NCBI GenBank assembly: GCA_947457255.1
Contig: CANGUZ010000009.1
Span: 1-54,716 of the forward strand
Direction of reading: 5' to 3'
DNA: 54,716 nucleotides
Origin: Flavobacteriaceae bacterium
GTDB taxonomy: Bacteria; Bacteroidota; Bacteroidia; Flavobacteriales; Flavobacteriaceae
In this document: piece by piece, positions 19,760 to 28,563 of the stretch
Numbering within the stretch: position 1 is the first letter of the stretch
Layout: every line of letters starts with the position of its first letter
Position numbers and translations under genes: made by a program
The notes under the pieces: generated by a model
Seen by the model: only the letters and a program-made list of their open reading frames with translations
Database searches by the model: none
Told to the model about the DNA's origin: nothing

Positions 19760-21604
19760 CTATTCAACCGTAACCGATTTTGCTAAATTTCTTGGCTGAT
19801 CAACATTACATCCTCTCATTACAGCAATATGATAGGATAAGAGTTGCAATGGAATTGTTGTTAACAACGGAGATAATGCATCCGAAGTATTTGGAATTTC
19901 AATTACATAATCAGCTAATTCGCGAACTTGAGTATCGCCTTTAGTCACTACAGCAATAATTTTACCGCTTCTTGATTTAATTTCTTGAATATTACTCACC
20001 ACTTTATCATAATGCCCTTGTTTAGGAGCAATAACAACTACTGGCATATGTTCGTCAATTAAAGCAATTGGCCCGTGCTTCATTTCGGCAGCTGGATATC
20101 CTTCAGCGTGAATATAAGAAATCTCTTTAAGCTTTAAAGCGCCTTCTAATGCTACCGGAAAATTATATCCTCTACCTAAATACAAGCAATTTGGAGCATC
20201 TTTAAATTTCGTAGCAATTTCTTTTGCTTTATCATTGGTGGTTAATGCTTCGGCAACTTTTTCTGGAATAAGTTCTAACTCTTGTAAATACCTATGAAAA
20301 TCAGAATTCGAAAGAGTTCCTTTAGCTTTAGCTAAACGCAAAGCAATCATGGTTAGAACTGTAATTTGAGTGGTAAATGCTTTTGTAGAGGCAACACCAA
20401 TCTCTGGGCCAGCATGTGTATAAGCACCAGCATGAGTTTCTCTAGAAATAGATGACCCAACTACATTACAAACTCCAAATACAAAAGCTCCTTTTTCTTT
20501 AGACAATTTAATTGCTGCAAGCGTGTCCGCAGTTTCTCCTGATTGTGATATTGCAATTACAACATCATTTTTATTGATGATAGGATTTCTATATCTGAAT
20601 TCTGACGCATATTCAACCTCAACAGGAATTCTTGCAAATTCTTCAATAACATACTCAGCTACTAAACCAGCATGCCATGATGTTCCACATGCAACAATAA
20701 TAATTCTATCAGCATTTAGGAATTTTTCTAAATTATCTTCAATACCTGCCATTTGAATAATCCCTTTGTTGGCATGCAGTCTTCCTCTATAGGTATCTTT
20801 TATTACGTTTGGTTGTTCGTAAATCTCCTTAAGCATAAAATGATCATAACCTCCTTTTTCTATTTGCTCCAAATTCATTTGTAATTCTTGAATATATGGA
20901 TCTACAAGGCTATCGTCTTTAATCTTTCTAATTTTTAATGGTTTGTGCAATCTAACAATTGCCATTTCTTCATCTTCTAAATAAATAGCATTTGATGTAT
21001 ATTCAATAAAAGGTGATGCGTCAGAAGCAATAAAATATTCGTTTTCTCCAACTCCAATCGCTAATGGACTTCCTAAACGAGCCACAACAATTTCATCTGG
21101 ATTTTGTTTGTCAAAAACGCAAATTGCATAAGCTCCTACTACTTGGTTTAAGGCTACCTGTACAGCTTTTCCTAATTTTAGCTTTTCTTTTTTCTGAACT
21201 TCTTCAATTAAATTTACTAAAACTTCAGTATCAGTATCTGAATGAAAAATATATCCTCTTTTTATTAATTCTTTTTTTAACGGCTCATAATTTTCTATAA
21301 TTCCGTTGTGAATTATTGCTAAATTGCCTGAATTTGACATATGCGGATGGGAGTTTACATCATTCGGCACACCGTGAGTGGCCCAACGCGTATGACCCAT
21401 TCCTATAGTTCCCGTTGTCGTAATTTCTTTAGAAATGTCTTCTAAATCCGAAACTTTGCCTTTTGTTTTAGAAAGTTTTACATCTTTACCGTCATACAAA
21501 ATTAATCCAGCACTATCGTACCCTCTATATTCTAATCTTTTTAACCCTTTTATAATAATCGGGTAAGCTTCTCTATGTCCTATGTATCCTACTATTCCGC
21601 ACAT
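19760..21604 (-). CDS. glmS: Glutamine--fructose-6-phosphate aminotransferase (isomerizing)
   Basis: GlmS makes glucosamine-6-phosphate from fructose-6-phosphate and glutamine, the entry to amino-sugar and cell-wall synthesis. The protein starts MCGIVGYIG, so Cys2 is the N-terminal glutaminase nucleophile. RLEYRGYDSAG and GHTRWATHG follow. Two SIS domains make up the C-terminal half (ACGTSWHAGLVAEY, SQSGETADTLAA), and the end is PRNLAKSVTVE as in known GlmS. The 614-residue length is standard. It is the last gene of an operon and follows a DUF4270 lipoprotein by 9 nt. Confidence 0.97.
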   Translation of the reverse strand: MCGIVGYIGHREAYPIIIKGLKRLEYRGYDSAGLILYDGKDVKLSKTKGKVSDLEDISKEITTTGTIGMGHTRWATHGVPNDVNSHPHMSNSGNLAIIHNGIIENYEPLKKELIKRGYIFHSDTDTEVLVNLIEEVQKKEKLKLGKAVQVALNQVVGAYAICVFDKQNPDEIVVARLGSPLAIGVGENEYFIASDASPFIEYTSNAIYLEDEEMAIVRLHKPLKIRKIKDDSLVDPYIQELQMNLEQIEKGGYDHFMLKEIYEQPNVIKDTYRGRLHANKGIIQMAGIEDNLEKFLNADRIIIVACGTSWHAGLVAEYVIEEFARIPVEVEYASEFRYRNPIINKNDVVIAISQSGETADTLAAIKLSKEKGAFVFGVCNVVGSSISRETHAGAYTHAGPEIGVASTKAFTTQITVLTMIALRLAKAKGTLSNSDFHRYLQELELIPEKVAEALTTNDKAKEIATKFKDAPNCLYLGRGYNFPVALEGALKLKEISYIHAEGYPAAEMKHGPIALIDEHMPVVVIAPKQGHYDKVVSNIQEIKSRSGKIIAVVTKGDTQVRELADYVIEIPNTSDALSPLLTTIPLQLLSYHIAVMRGCNVDQPRNLAKSVTVE

Positions 21605-21613
21605 AATTTTTAA

Positions 21614-23194
21614 TTAATTAGGTTTTGTATAATAAATTTCAAATTTCAATCTTTTCTCTTCAGCTACGCTTGGATTTGTTCCAAATAAAACGGTTCCCAA
21701 AGGATTTATTACTGAAGATGTTGGTATTTGTTTGATGTTAAATCCGCTATTTGTTATTGGTATTGACAAATTTTTATTACTCACATCGTTTATATTTTCG
21801 GTAACTACCAATCCTAATTTTACTTTAGTTACCGTTTTATCACTTACTAAATTTCGGATATGATTGGTTAATCTGATTTTGTACCGTACTCCTTTTTTGG
21901 AACCAACCGCTTCTTTTTCTATTATTCCCCCGTGTAAATTTTTATTAAACTTAGAAGACGAGCCTATTGAAGAATCAAATGTATAATCTATTAATTGCTT
22001 TTTGTTGTTCAAATCGTATAAATATATTCTGTTTGGTTCATCTGCGTTTGCCATAGTATTTGCATCAATAGTAAACGTTAAACTGGCATCATTAATAAGA
22101 AATTTATTTGTTCTAAAGAAATCTAACTCATTATCTTTAAAAATATCAATCACCGCCATTGAACCTTCTCCCCCTTTTAGATATAATTTCGAGTCTCCTT
22201 CTGAAGTATTTGGCGATGCTATTCCGTCAGAATAAATTGGCAAATAATTATTTTGAAATAAATTTACTGAATTTCCAGTTAAGTTGAGCACAATAGATTT
22301 TGAAACTCTATCTTTTTCATCTTTTTCTGTAAGTGATTTGTTCTCTTTATATTTTATAGTTATGGTTCCTTTGCTAAAATTGATTAAAGCTAACTGCGAG
22401 GAAGTTCCAGATTTTTCTACTTTAAAATACAATCCTCTAAAATAATTTTTAAAAACATCATTCGTTGCCAATTTTCCTGATGGGGCGTCCAATATTTTGG
22501 ATTTAAAAAAGTTGATATCAAGATTTAGCCTCATTCCTGGTGCTGTTCTAACTGTAGTTTCTTTTCCATCAGAATCTTTAGTCACTTCTTTAATTTCTGC
22601 ATTGCTAAAAACAAACTCATCATTTTGAGCCGGCTCGCCATTGTTTAATCGCTGGCCTTTTACGTTATCAAAAAGACTATTTTGGTTAGAATAATAAACT
22701 TGACCGTCTTGAGTTGCAGGGTCAAAATCTCTCATATAATATCCTGATTCGTATACTCCTAATTTAATTTTTGAGGCTGTTGGTCCGTAAATAGAATCTA
22801 GCGTGTAGGTACTAACTCCGTCAGTATTAGTAGTCGTTTTCGTTGCGTCTGTAAAATAAGGAATGTATAAAATAACACTTTCGATTACTGGTTTTAAAGC
22901 AGGGTCAATAGTTGGATTTACAGTTTGTAAAACTGCTTGAGTAGCAAAATTTGCAGTAGTTTCTCCAAAAGCAGTGTTGTTATAAATCCCTAAAGCGTTA
23001 ATTGGCAGATTATTGGATTGTACTGGTCCTAAATTTTGATTGAAAGCCACTACGCTTGGTTCGGTTTTAGTTATTTCAAAATTATCATCGCCAATAATAT
23101 CTGTCCCAATTCCGTTAAAATCTTGATCACAAGCAGCAAAAAGAATGATTGTTAAAGCAAATAGAATGTATTTTTTTAATGGAGTAGTATTCAT
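21614..23194 (-). CDS. DUF4270-family lipoprotein
   Basis: The 526-residue protein has a lipoprotein signal peptide (ILFALTIILFAAC, acylated Cys near residue 22, followed by Asp-Gln-Asp). The rest is beta-rich with many Asn, Asp and Lys and no catalytic motif that I recognise. The pattern matches the DUF4270 family found in Flavobacteriia. It lies between the GT5-like gene (21 nt) and glmS (9 nt), a tight arrangement pointing to one transcript. Function is unknown; an outer-membrane or surface role is likely from the signal. Confidence 0.8.
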   Translation of the reverse strand: MNTTPLKKYILFALTIILFAACDQDFNGIGTDIIGDDNFEITKTEPSVVAFNQNLGPVQSNNLPINALGIYNNTAFGETTANFATQAVLQTVNPTIDPALKPVIESVILYIPYFTDATKTTTNTDGVSTYTLDSIYGPTASKIKLGVYESGYYMRDFDPATQDGQVYYSNQNSLFDNVKGQRLNNGEPAQNDEFVFSNAEIKEVTKDSDGKETTVRTAPGMRLNLDINFFKSKILDAPSGKLATNDVFKNYFRGLYFKVEKSGTSSQLALINFSKGTITIKYKENKSLTEKDEKDRVSKSIVLNLTGNSVNLFQNNYLPIYSDGIASPNTSEGDSKLYLKGGEGSMAVIDIFKDNELDFFRTNKFLINDASLTFTIDANTMANADEPNRIYLYDLNNKKQLIDYTFDSSIGSSSKFNKNLHGGIIEKEAVGSKKGVRYKIRLTNHIRNLVSDKTVTKVKLGLVVTENINDVSNKNLSIPITNSGFNIKQIPTSSVINPLGTVLFGTNPSVAEEKRLKFEIYYTKPN

Positions 23195-23215
23195 GCTTGA
23201 CTTTAAATTATTGAA

Positions 23216-24022
23216 TTATAGTAGCGTATTTTTGTAAAAATTAGTATACGCTTCAGCAAATTTATCTTTTGGAGTGAAAGGTAAAAAAGGTTTTCCTGAT
23301 GATTCTATAAATTGTGTTAAACTTGAAGATAAATTGTCTGATGCAACGATTACAGCGTCAGAATGAAGTATAGAAGCTTTTAATACATTCTCATAGTTTG
23401 GCAATTCTAAATGTGCAATCGCTTCTAAAGGAACATTATCAAAATTTACTTTGTTTATCATTTCAATATCTAAAGTACCATCAAAAGACTGACTGTAAAC
23501 AGACGTTATTATTTTAGTATGTGCAAACAATGCTTCGTCTTTATAAAAATGCTTCATATAGATAGGTAACATTGCAGCCATCCATCCGTGCACATGAATA
23601 ATATCAGGAACCCAATTGAGCTTTTTAACGGTTTCAACAACTCCTTTTGCGAAAAATATGGCTCTTTCGTCGTTATCTGAATATAAAACACCCTCTTCGT
23701 CTGTAAAGGTTGCTTTTCTTTTGAAATATTCTTCATTATCAATAAAGTAAACCTGAATGCGTTCTTTAGGTATAGATGCAACTTTAATGATGAGTGGCAT
23801 ATCTAGATCGTTAACCACTAAATTCATTCCAGACAATCGAATTACCTCGTGCAATTGATGTCTTCTTTCGTTTATATTTCCATATCTAGGCATGAAAATT
23901 CTAATTTGCCCTCCTTGATCGTTGATCATTTTAGGGACGTCATATGACATTAAAGATACTTCATTTTCCGCTAGATAGGGCACCACTTCAGATGATACGT
24001 ATAATATCCTCTTTTCCTCCAT
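23216..24022 (-). CDS. GT5-like (glycogen synthase N-domain) protein, probably non-catalytic
   Basis: This 268-269-residue protein resembles only the N-terminal Rossmann domain of bacterial glycogen synthase. It shows ILYVSSEVVPYLAENE, GGQIRIFMPRYGNINERR and PDIIHVHGWMAAMLP. The catalytic C-terminal domain is absent, and the KxGGL substrate motif that should follow the N-terminal strand is replaced by ENEVSLMSYDVPK. It is thus unlikely to make glycogen by itself. The frame could open at TTG 24049, but the -7 box at 24061-24068 would leave almost no leader, so ATG 24022 is preferred. It heads an operon with a DUF4270 lipoprotein and glmS, which suggests a regulatory or sugar-sensing role; that is inference. 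Confidence 0.8.
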   Translation of the reverse strand: MEEKRILYVSSEVVPYLAENEVSLMSYDVPKMINDQGGQIRIFMPRYGNINERRHQLHEVIRLSGMNLVVNDLDMPLIIKVASIPKERIQVYFIDNEEYFKRKATFTDEEGVLYSDNDERAIFFAKGVVETVKKLNWVPDIIHVHGWMAAMLPIYMKHFYKDEALFAHTKIITSVYSQSFDGTLDIEMINKVNFDNVPLEAIAHLELPNYENVLKASILHSDAVIVASDNLSSSLTQFIESSGKPFLPFTPKDKFAEAYTNFYKNTLL

Positions 24023-24060
24023 ATTGTAATTTACTTTACTTATTGTCAATAAAAACAGTG

Positions 24061-24068
24061 CAAATTTA
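24061..24068 (-). promoter_or_regulatory. -7 box of the GT5-like/DUF4270/glmS operon
   Basis: TAAATTTG on the - strand, about 39 nt before the ATG at 24022. It is divergent from the panC promoter, with 31 nt between the two -7 boxes. Confidence 0.5.
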
Positions 24069-24099
24069 CAAAAATTTATGCAGTTAATAACTAAAAACT

Positions 24100-24107
24100 T
24101 AAGTTTG
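24100..24107 (+). promoter_or_regulatory. -7 box of panC
   Basis: TAAGTTTG (followed by C, as in many Bacteroidota promoters) ends 22 nt before the panC ATG. No exact -33 TTG is seen. Confidence 0.5.
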
Positions 24108-24129
24108 CACCTATTTCAAAAATAAACAC

Positions 24130-24978
24130 ATGTTAATTTTCGACAAAAAGCTTCATTTGTTAACCTATTTATCAACAATAGTAAGTGATAAAACCTCTCT
24201 TGGTTTTGTACCTACTATGGGAGCCTTACATCTGGGTCACCTTTCATTAATAAAGGAATCTTTACTCAATAACGAGATAACAGTGGTTAGTGTATTTGTA
24301 AATCCGACACAATTTAATAACCCGAATGATTTGTCAAACTATCCAAGAACATTAGAAAAGGATATTGATAAGATTAAATCTATATCCAGTAAAGTAATCA
24401 TTTATGCTCCAACTGTTGATGATATTTATGAAGGAAAAACCATTACTGAACATTTTAATTTTGATGGCTTAGAAAAACCAATGGAAGGTCAGTTCAGACC
24501 AGGTCATTTTGACGGGGTTGGAACTGTTGTTAAGCGCTTATTTGAAATTGTAAAACCTACAAATGCCTATTTTGGAGAAAAGGATTTTCAACAATTATTA
24601 ATTATAAAAAAGTTAGTTAAAACCCTCAATATTCCTGTAAATATTATTATATGCCCTGTTTTTAGAGAACCTAATGGACTCGCTATGAGTTCTAGAAACG
24701 AACGACTAAGTCCTGAAGAAAAAAATGAAGCAGCACTAATTTACAAAACCATTCAAGAAGTAAAAATAAAATTTAAAACTGAAAGTGTTTTATCAATATC
24801 TGATTGGGTTGAAAAACAATTTAAGAATGTTCCTAACCTAAAATTAGAATATTTTGAAATTGCCGATGAAACATTTTTGTTGCCGTGCAAAAGAAAAAAT
24901 AAAAACACGAATTATAGAGCATTTATTGCTGTATATGTGAACAATGTAAGATTGATTGATACCATTTCATTAAATTAA
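24130..24978 (+). CDS. panC: Pantothenate synthetase
   Basis: PanC joins pantoate and beta-alanine with ATP to form pantothenate. The 282-residue protein has the nucleotidyltransferase signatures FVPTMGALHLGHLSLI (about residues 26-41), VFVNPTQFN, YFGEKDFQQL and AMSSRNERLS. The usual flavobacterial neighbour panD (aspartate 1-decarboxylase) does not follow; a flippase-like gene with its own promoter starts 31 nt downstream. No other pantothenate gene is in the window. Confidence 0.96.
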   Translation: MLIFDKKLHLLTYLSTIVSDKTSLGFVPTMGALHLGHLSLIKESLLNNEITVVSVFVNPTQFNNPNDLSNYPRTLEKDIDKIKSISSKVIIYAPTVDDIYEGKTITEHFNFDGLEKPMEGQFRPGHFDGVGTVVKRLFEIVKPTNAYFGEKDFQQLLIIKKLVKTLNIPVNIIICPVFREPNGLAMSSRNERLSPEEKNEAALIYKTIQEVKIKFKTESVLSISDWVEKQFKNVPNLKLEYFEIADETFLLPCKRKNKNTNYRAFIAVYVNNVRLIDTISLN

Positions 24979-24987
24979 TTACTTTTG
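24956..24987 (+). promoter_or_regulatory. Promoter of the flippase-like gene
   Basis: TTG at 24956-24958, 21 nt, TACTTTTG at 24980-24987. The -33 lies in the last codons of panC and the -7 overlaps the region just after its stop. The leader is about 16 nt. Confidence 0.6.
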
Positions 24988-25009
24988 CCTCAATAATTTT
25001 TGGAAGCTA

Positions 25010-26014
25010 ATGTTTCCTTTTTTTACAACTATAGAAAAAAATAAAACTCTTTTGAAAAAACACATTAGCAAATGGCTCTCCATTTTACTTCCTGTTTTAT
25101 TAGGCATTTTCTTAATTGTCTATACCTACGAAAAGTTTACTTCTGAACAAATTCTTGAAATAAAAGGCTATTTTAAAAATGCTGATTATTCCTATATATA
25201 TATTGGCTTAGTTATGGCTTTTTTGGGCAATGCCTCGAGAGCTTATAGATGGAAGTTTGCTTTGGAGCATATGGGTTACTCTACTTCATTTTACAATAAT
25301 TTTATAGCTGTTAACATTGGATATTTACTAAATTTAACTGTTCCGAAATCAGGTGAGATTTCTAGGGCTGTTATCTTAAAAAAATATGAAAACGTTCCTT
25401 TTGACAAAGGTTTTGGATCAATAGTTGCTGAACGAATTGTAGATATGATTGTTTTGCTTTTCTTTGTTATAGTAGCTATTTTTTTGCAGTTTGACATTGT
25501 AAAAACATTTATACTTGATAAAATTCCGTTAAAAAAATTGTTGTTTTTAGTAGTACTCTTTGTTTTATTTTTCATTGTTTTATTAAGAACATATTTATAC
25601 TCGAAGAAAAAATGGGTTCTAAAATTAAAAGAAAAAGTTTCTGGTTTAAAAGAAGGTTTTGTAAGTATTCTTCATATTAAAAAGAAATGGTCTTATTTTT
25701 TTCATACTTCATTTATTTGGTTCTCTTATTTATTTACTTTCTACATTACTCTTTTTGTAATTCCACAAACCAGTAATCTATCTATTGGTGCAATAATGAC
25801 TGCTTTTGTTGTTGGAAGTGTAGCAATATCTTTTACAAACAGTGGTTTAGGATCATATCCCTTTTTAATCTCTAAAATTTTACTTTTTTATTCTATTCCT
25901 GAAACTGCAGGAAATGCTTTTGGCTGGATTGTATGGAGTTCTCAAATGCTTTTGGTTTTGGTACTTGGTCTTTTATCATTTTTATTTTTACCAATTTTAA
26001 ATAGAAATAAATAA
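25010..26014 (+). CDS. Lysylphosphatidylglycerol synthase TM-domain / UPF0104-type membrane protein
   Basis: The 334-residue protein has about eight hydrophobic segments and the family signatures FLGNASRAYRWKFALEHMG, NIGYLLNLTVPKSGEISRA and GSIVAERIVDM. This is the membrane domain shared by MprF-type flippases and UPF0104/YbhN proteins. It lacks any lysyltransferase domain, so it is probably a lipid or polyprenyl-intermediate transporter or an undefined inner-membrane protein. The polar stretch GSVAISFTNSGLGSYP near the end is also conserved in the family. A small hairpin (GTTTAC/GTAAAC, 26018-26033) follows the stop. Confidence 0.85.
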   Translation: MFPFFTTIEKNKTLLKKHISKWLSILLPVLLGIFLIVYTYEKFTSEQILEIKGYFKNADYSYIYIGLVMAFLGNASRAYRWKFALEHMGYSTSFYNNFIAVNIGYLLNLTVPKSGEISRAVILKKYENVPFDKGFGSIVAERIVDMIVLLFFVIVAIFLQFDIVKTFILDKIPLKKLLFLVVLFVLFFIVLLRTYLYSKKKWVLKLKEKVSGLKEGFVSILHIKKKWSYFFHTSFIWFSYLFTFYITLFVIPQTSNLSIGAIMTAFVVGSVAISFTNSGLGSYPFLISKILLFYSIPETAGNAFGWIVWSSQMLLVLVLGLLSFLFLPILNRNK

Positions 26015-26069
26015 TTGTTTACATTAGTAAACTATTTTAATTCTATTACAAAGAAATACCACTAACCAG

Positions 26070-27290
26070 ATGAAAAAATTATTTTTATTTCTCATTTTCA
26101 TTACTGCTTCTAAGGTTCTATCTCAAAAAACCACAGAAATGATTGCCTCTTCAAAACTTAATGAAGAAAGAGAAATTACTATTGGACTCCCACTTTATTA
26201 TGATAAAAATCCAGAAAAAAAATATCCTTTATTGATTTTACTCGATGGTGATTATTTGTTTGACCCGTTTCAAGGAGCGCTAAATTATGGTGCGTATTGG
26301 GATGACTTGCCAGAAGTTATTATAGTTGGCATCAGTCAAAACAAAAACAATGAACGTGAATTAGATTGCGCTACTGATAACGCTAATGGGCTGCCCATTG
26401 ATAAAGGCGAGAAATTTTACGAATTTATTGGTTTAGAATTAATTCCTTACATTCAAAAAAAATATAGAACTTCTTCTTTCAGAATTATTGCCGGTCATGA
26501 TGTTACTGCTGGTTTTCTAAATTCTTATCTTTATAAAGACCAACCCCTTTTTAATGCTTATATTTCATTAAGCCCAGAACTAAAGTCAGGTATGGCAGAA
26601 CAAATTCCTGAACGTCTAGCATTTCTTGAACAACAAATTTTTTATTATCAATCTACATCAGATGGAGATATAAAAAAAGAACAAAAAAAAATTAGAGATT
26701 TAGACCAATTAGCTAAAGCCATCAAAAAACCAAACTTAAATTACAAATTTGATGATTTTAAAGAATCCAATCATTATTCTTTAGTTTTAAAATCTATCCC
26801 AAATGCGCTCTATCAAATTTTTGATGCTTATAAGCCTATTTCCAGTTCAGAATTTTTAGATAAAATAGTTGTGCTACAGTCAGGATACGTAGACTATTTA
26901 AGCAATAAATATGATGCTTTAGAAAAAACATTAAATATAAAAATACCTATACGCATCAATGATTTTAAAGCCATTGAAGCAGCAATTCTTAAAAACAAAG
27001 CCTATGCAGAGTTTCAAACTTTATCAGAATTAGCAAAGAAAAACTATCCAAAAACAATGCTTAGTGATTATCATTTAGCAATGATGTATGAAAAAACAGA
27101 CGATTTAAAAAAAGCTGCTAAAGCTTATATTAACGCTTTTCAAAAAGACGAAATTGGAAGCTTAACAAAAAACATGATGTTTGATAAATCAGAAGAATTA
27201 AAAAGCTTAATCCCTAGTAAAGATGCTAAAATTGTCGAACAAACGGAACCAATTATCGAACAACCTACAGAAGAAAAAAAGGCCGAGTAG
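26070..27290 (+). CDS. Secreted esterase-fold protein with TPR-like tail, copy 1
   Basis: The 406-residue protein has a signal peptide (LFLFLIFITASKVLS) and an alpha/beta-hydrolase domain of the putative-esterase (esterase D-like) family (ITIGLPLYYDKNPEKKYPL, LLDGDYLFDP). The nucleophile-elbow sequence is AGHDVTAGF: Asp144 stands where Ser is expected. A His in SNHYSLV (235) and Asp residues at 198 and 200 could complete a triad. The last 100 residues contain a TPR-like helix pair (YHLAMMYEKTDDLKKAAKAY). It is followed 122 nt later by a paralogue with the same layout. It could be a pseudo-esterase or an Asp-nucleophile hydrolase; the substrate is unknown. Confidence 0.82.
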   Translation: MKKLFLFLIFITASKVLSQKTTEMIASSKLNEEREITIGLPLYYDKNPEKKYPLLILLDGDYLFDPFQGALNYGAYWDDLPEVIIVGISQNKNNERELDCATDNANGLPIDKGEKFYEFIGLELIPYIQKKYRTSSFRIIAGHDVTAGFLNSYLYKDQPLFNAYISLSPELKSGMAEQIPERLAFLEQQIFYYQSTSDGDIKKEQKKIRDLDQLAKAIKKPNLNYKFDDFKESNHYSLVLKSIPNALYQIFDAYKPISSSEFLDKIVVLQSGYVDYLSNKYDALEKTLNIKIPIRINDFKAIEAAILKNKAYAEFQTLSELAKKNYPKTMLSDYHLAMMYEKTDDLKKAAKAYINAFQKDEIGSLTKNMMFDKSEELKSLIPSKDAKIVEQTEPIIEQPTEEKKAE

Positions 27291-27302
27291 TAGTAACTAA
27301 TT

Positions 27303-27333
27303 AAAAAAAATCGTAACATGATTCGTTTTTTTT
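27303..27333 (+). terminator. Possible terminator between the two esterase-fold genes
   Basis: A run of eight A followed by T-CG can pair with CG plus eight T across a 10-nt loop, with one bulge. The stem is AT-rich and weak, so termination may be partial. Confidence 0.4.
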
Positions 27334-27412
27334 ATTAACATAAAATAAAATGAATTTTTTTATTATCTTGCTAATCATTTTTAAGTCCTAAAAATAGACC
27401 ATTCTATAAAGT

Positions 27413-28555
27413 ATGAGAAAATTATTTTTACTCCTCTTTCTGATTTATTCTGCCAGTAATTTCGGTCAAGTAACTAAAATAATGTACCCTTCTTTGAAAC
27501 TAAACGGAGAAAGAGAAATTACTATAGGATTGCCTAAAAATTACGATAAAAACCCAGAGAAAAAATATCCATTAGTTATTATACTCGACGGCGATTATTT
27601 GTTTGACCCTTTTCTTGGAGCATTAAGATACGGTGCTTATTGGGATGATTTGCCAGAGACCATTACTGTTGGAATTAGTCAAAATAAAAATAATGAACGA
27701 GAATCCGACAGTACTTACGGAGAAAATACTGGCCTCCCTATTGATCAAGGAAGTGCTTTTTTTGAGTTTATTGGGCTGGAATTAATTCCCTATATTCAAG
27801 AAAAATACCGACTTGCTCCTTTTAAAATTATTGCGGGTCATGACACCACGGCTGGTTTCTTAAATTTTTATCTTTATAAAGATGTACCATTATTTGATGG
27901 TTACATTTCTATGAGTCCTATTCTTGCTAAAGGAATGATAAATGAAATTCCGAAAAGGCTGTCTGTTATTGAAAAACCTATTTTTTATTACTTATCAACA
28001 GCTGATGGTGACATAAAAAAAATGCAAACCAATATTAGAGAACTAGATAGTGTAGTCAGTACTGTTTCAAATTCAAAATTAAACTATAAATTTAATGATT
28101 TTAAAGGCGAAAACCATTATTCTATGGTTTCAATATCTATTCCTAAAGCTTTAAGTTCTTTCTTTTACACCTATAGTCCAATTTCAATAAAAGAGTTTTT
28201 AGAAGTTATTGTAAAACTTCCTGATGGTCATGTTGATTACTTGGTTAATAAATATGAAAATATTAAAAAAACTTTGAGTATTAATATGCCTATCCGAATT
28301 AACGATTATAGGGCAATTGAAGCTGCTATTTTAAAAAACAAAACTTATGATGAATTTAAAGATTTATCAGATTTGGCCAAAAGAGATTATCCAAAATCCA
28401 TGTTGAGCGATTTCTACTTAGCACTCATGTATGAAAAGAAAGGGGAATTTAAAAAGGCCTCTAAGTTATACCAAGGAGCTTATCTCAAAGAAGAAATAAG
28501 AGATTTAACCACACAAATTATGTTAGATAAAGCAGATGAACTTAAGAATCAGTAA
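27413..28555 (+). CDS. Secreted esterase-fold protein with TPR-like tail, copy 2
   Basis: This 380-residue protein is a tandem paralogue of the preceding gene and is collinear through most of its length (shared NEREITIGLP-type start, LDGDYLFDPF, YGAYWDDLPE, VGISQNKNNERE). It has its own signal peptide (LFLLLFLIYSASNFG). The nucleophile elbow reads AGHDTTAGF, again with Asp144 instead of Ser, and His235 in ENHYSMV is kept. It lacks the Glu/Pro-rich tail of copy 1. It ends only 8 nt before radA, so it probably shares a transcript with radA. Confidence 0.82.
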   Translation: MRKLFLLLFLIYSASNFGQVTKIMYPSLKLNGEREITIGLPKNYDKNPEKKYPLVIILDGDYLFDPFLGALRYGAYWDDLPETITVGISQNKNNERESDSTYGENTGLPIDQGSAFFEFIGLELIPYIQEKYRLAPFKIIAGHDTTAGFLNFYLYKDVPLFDGYISMSPILAKGMINEIPKRLSVIEKPIFYYLSTADGDIKKMQTNIRELDSVVSTVSNSKLNYKFNDFKGENHYSMVSISIPKALSSFFYTYSPISIKEFLEVIVKLPDGHVDYLVNKYENIKKTLSINMPIRINDYRAIEAAILKNKTYDEFKDLSDLAKRDYPKSMLSDFYLALMYEKKGEFKKASKLYQGAYLKEEIRDLTTQIMLDKADELKNQ

Positions 28556-28563
28556 AATCTAAA

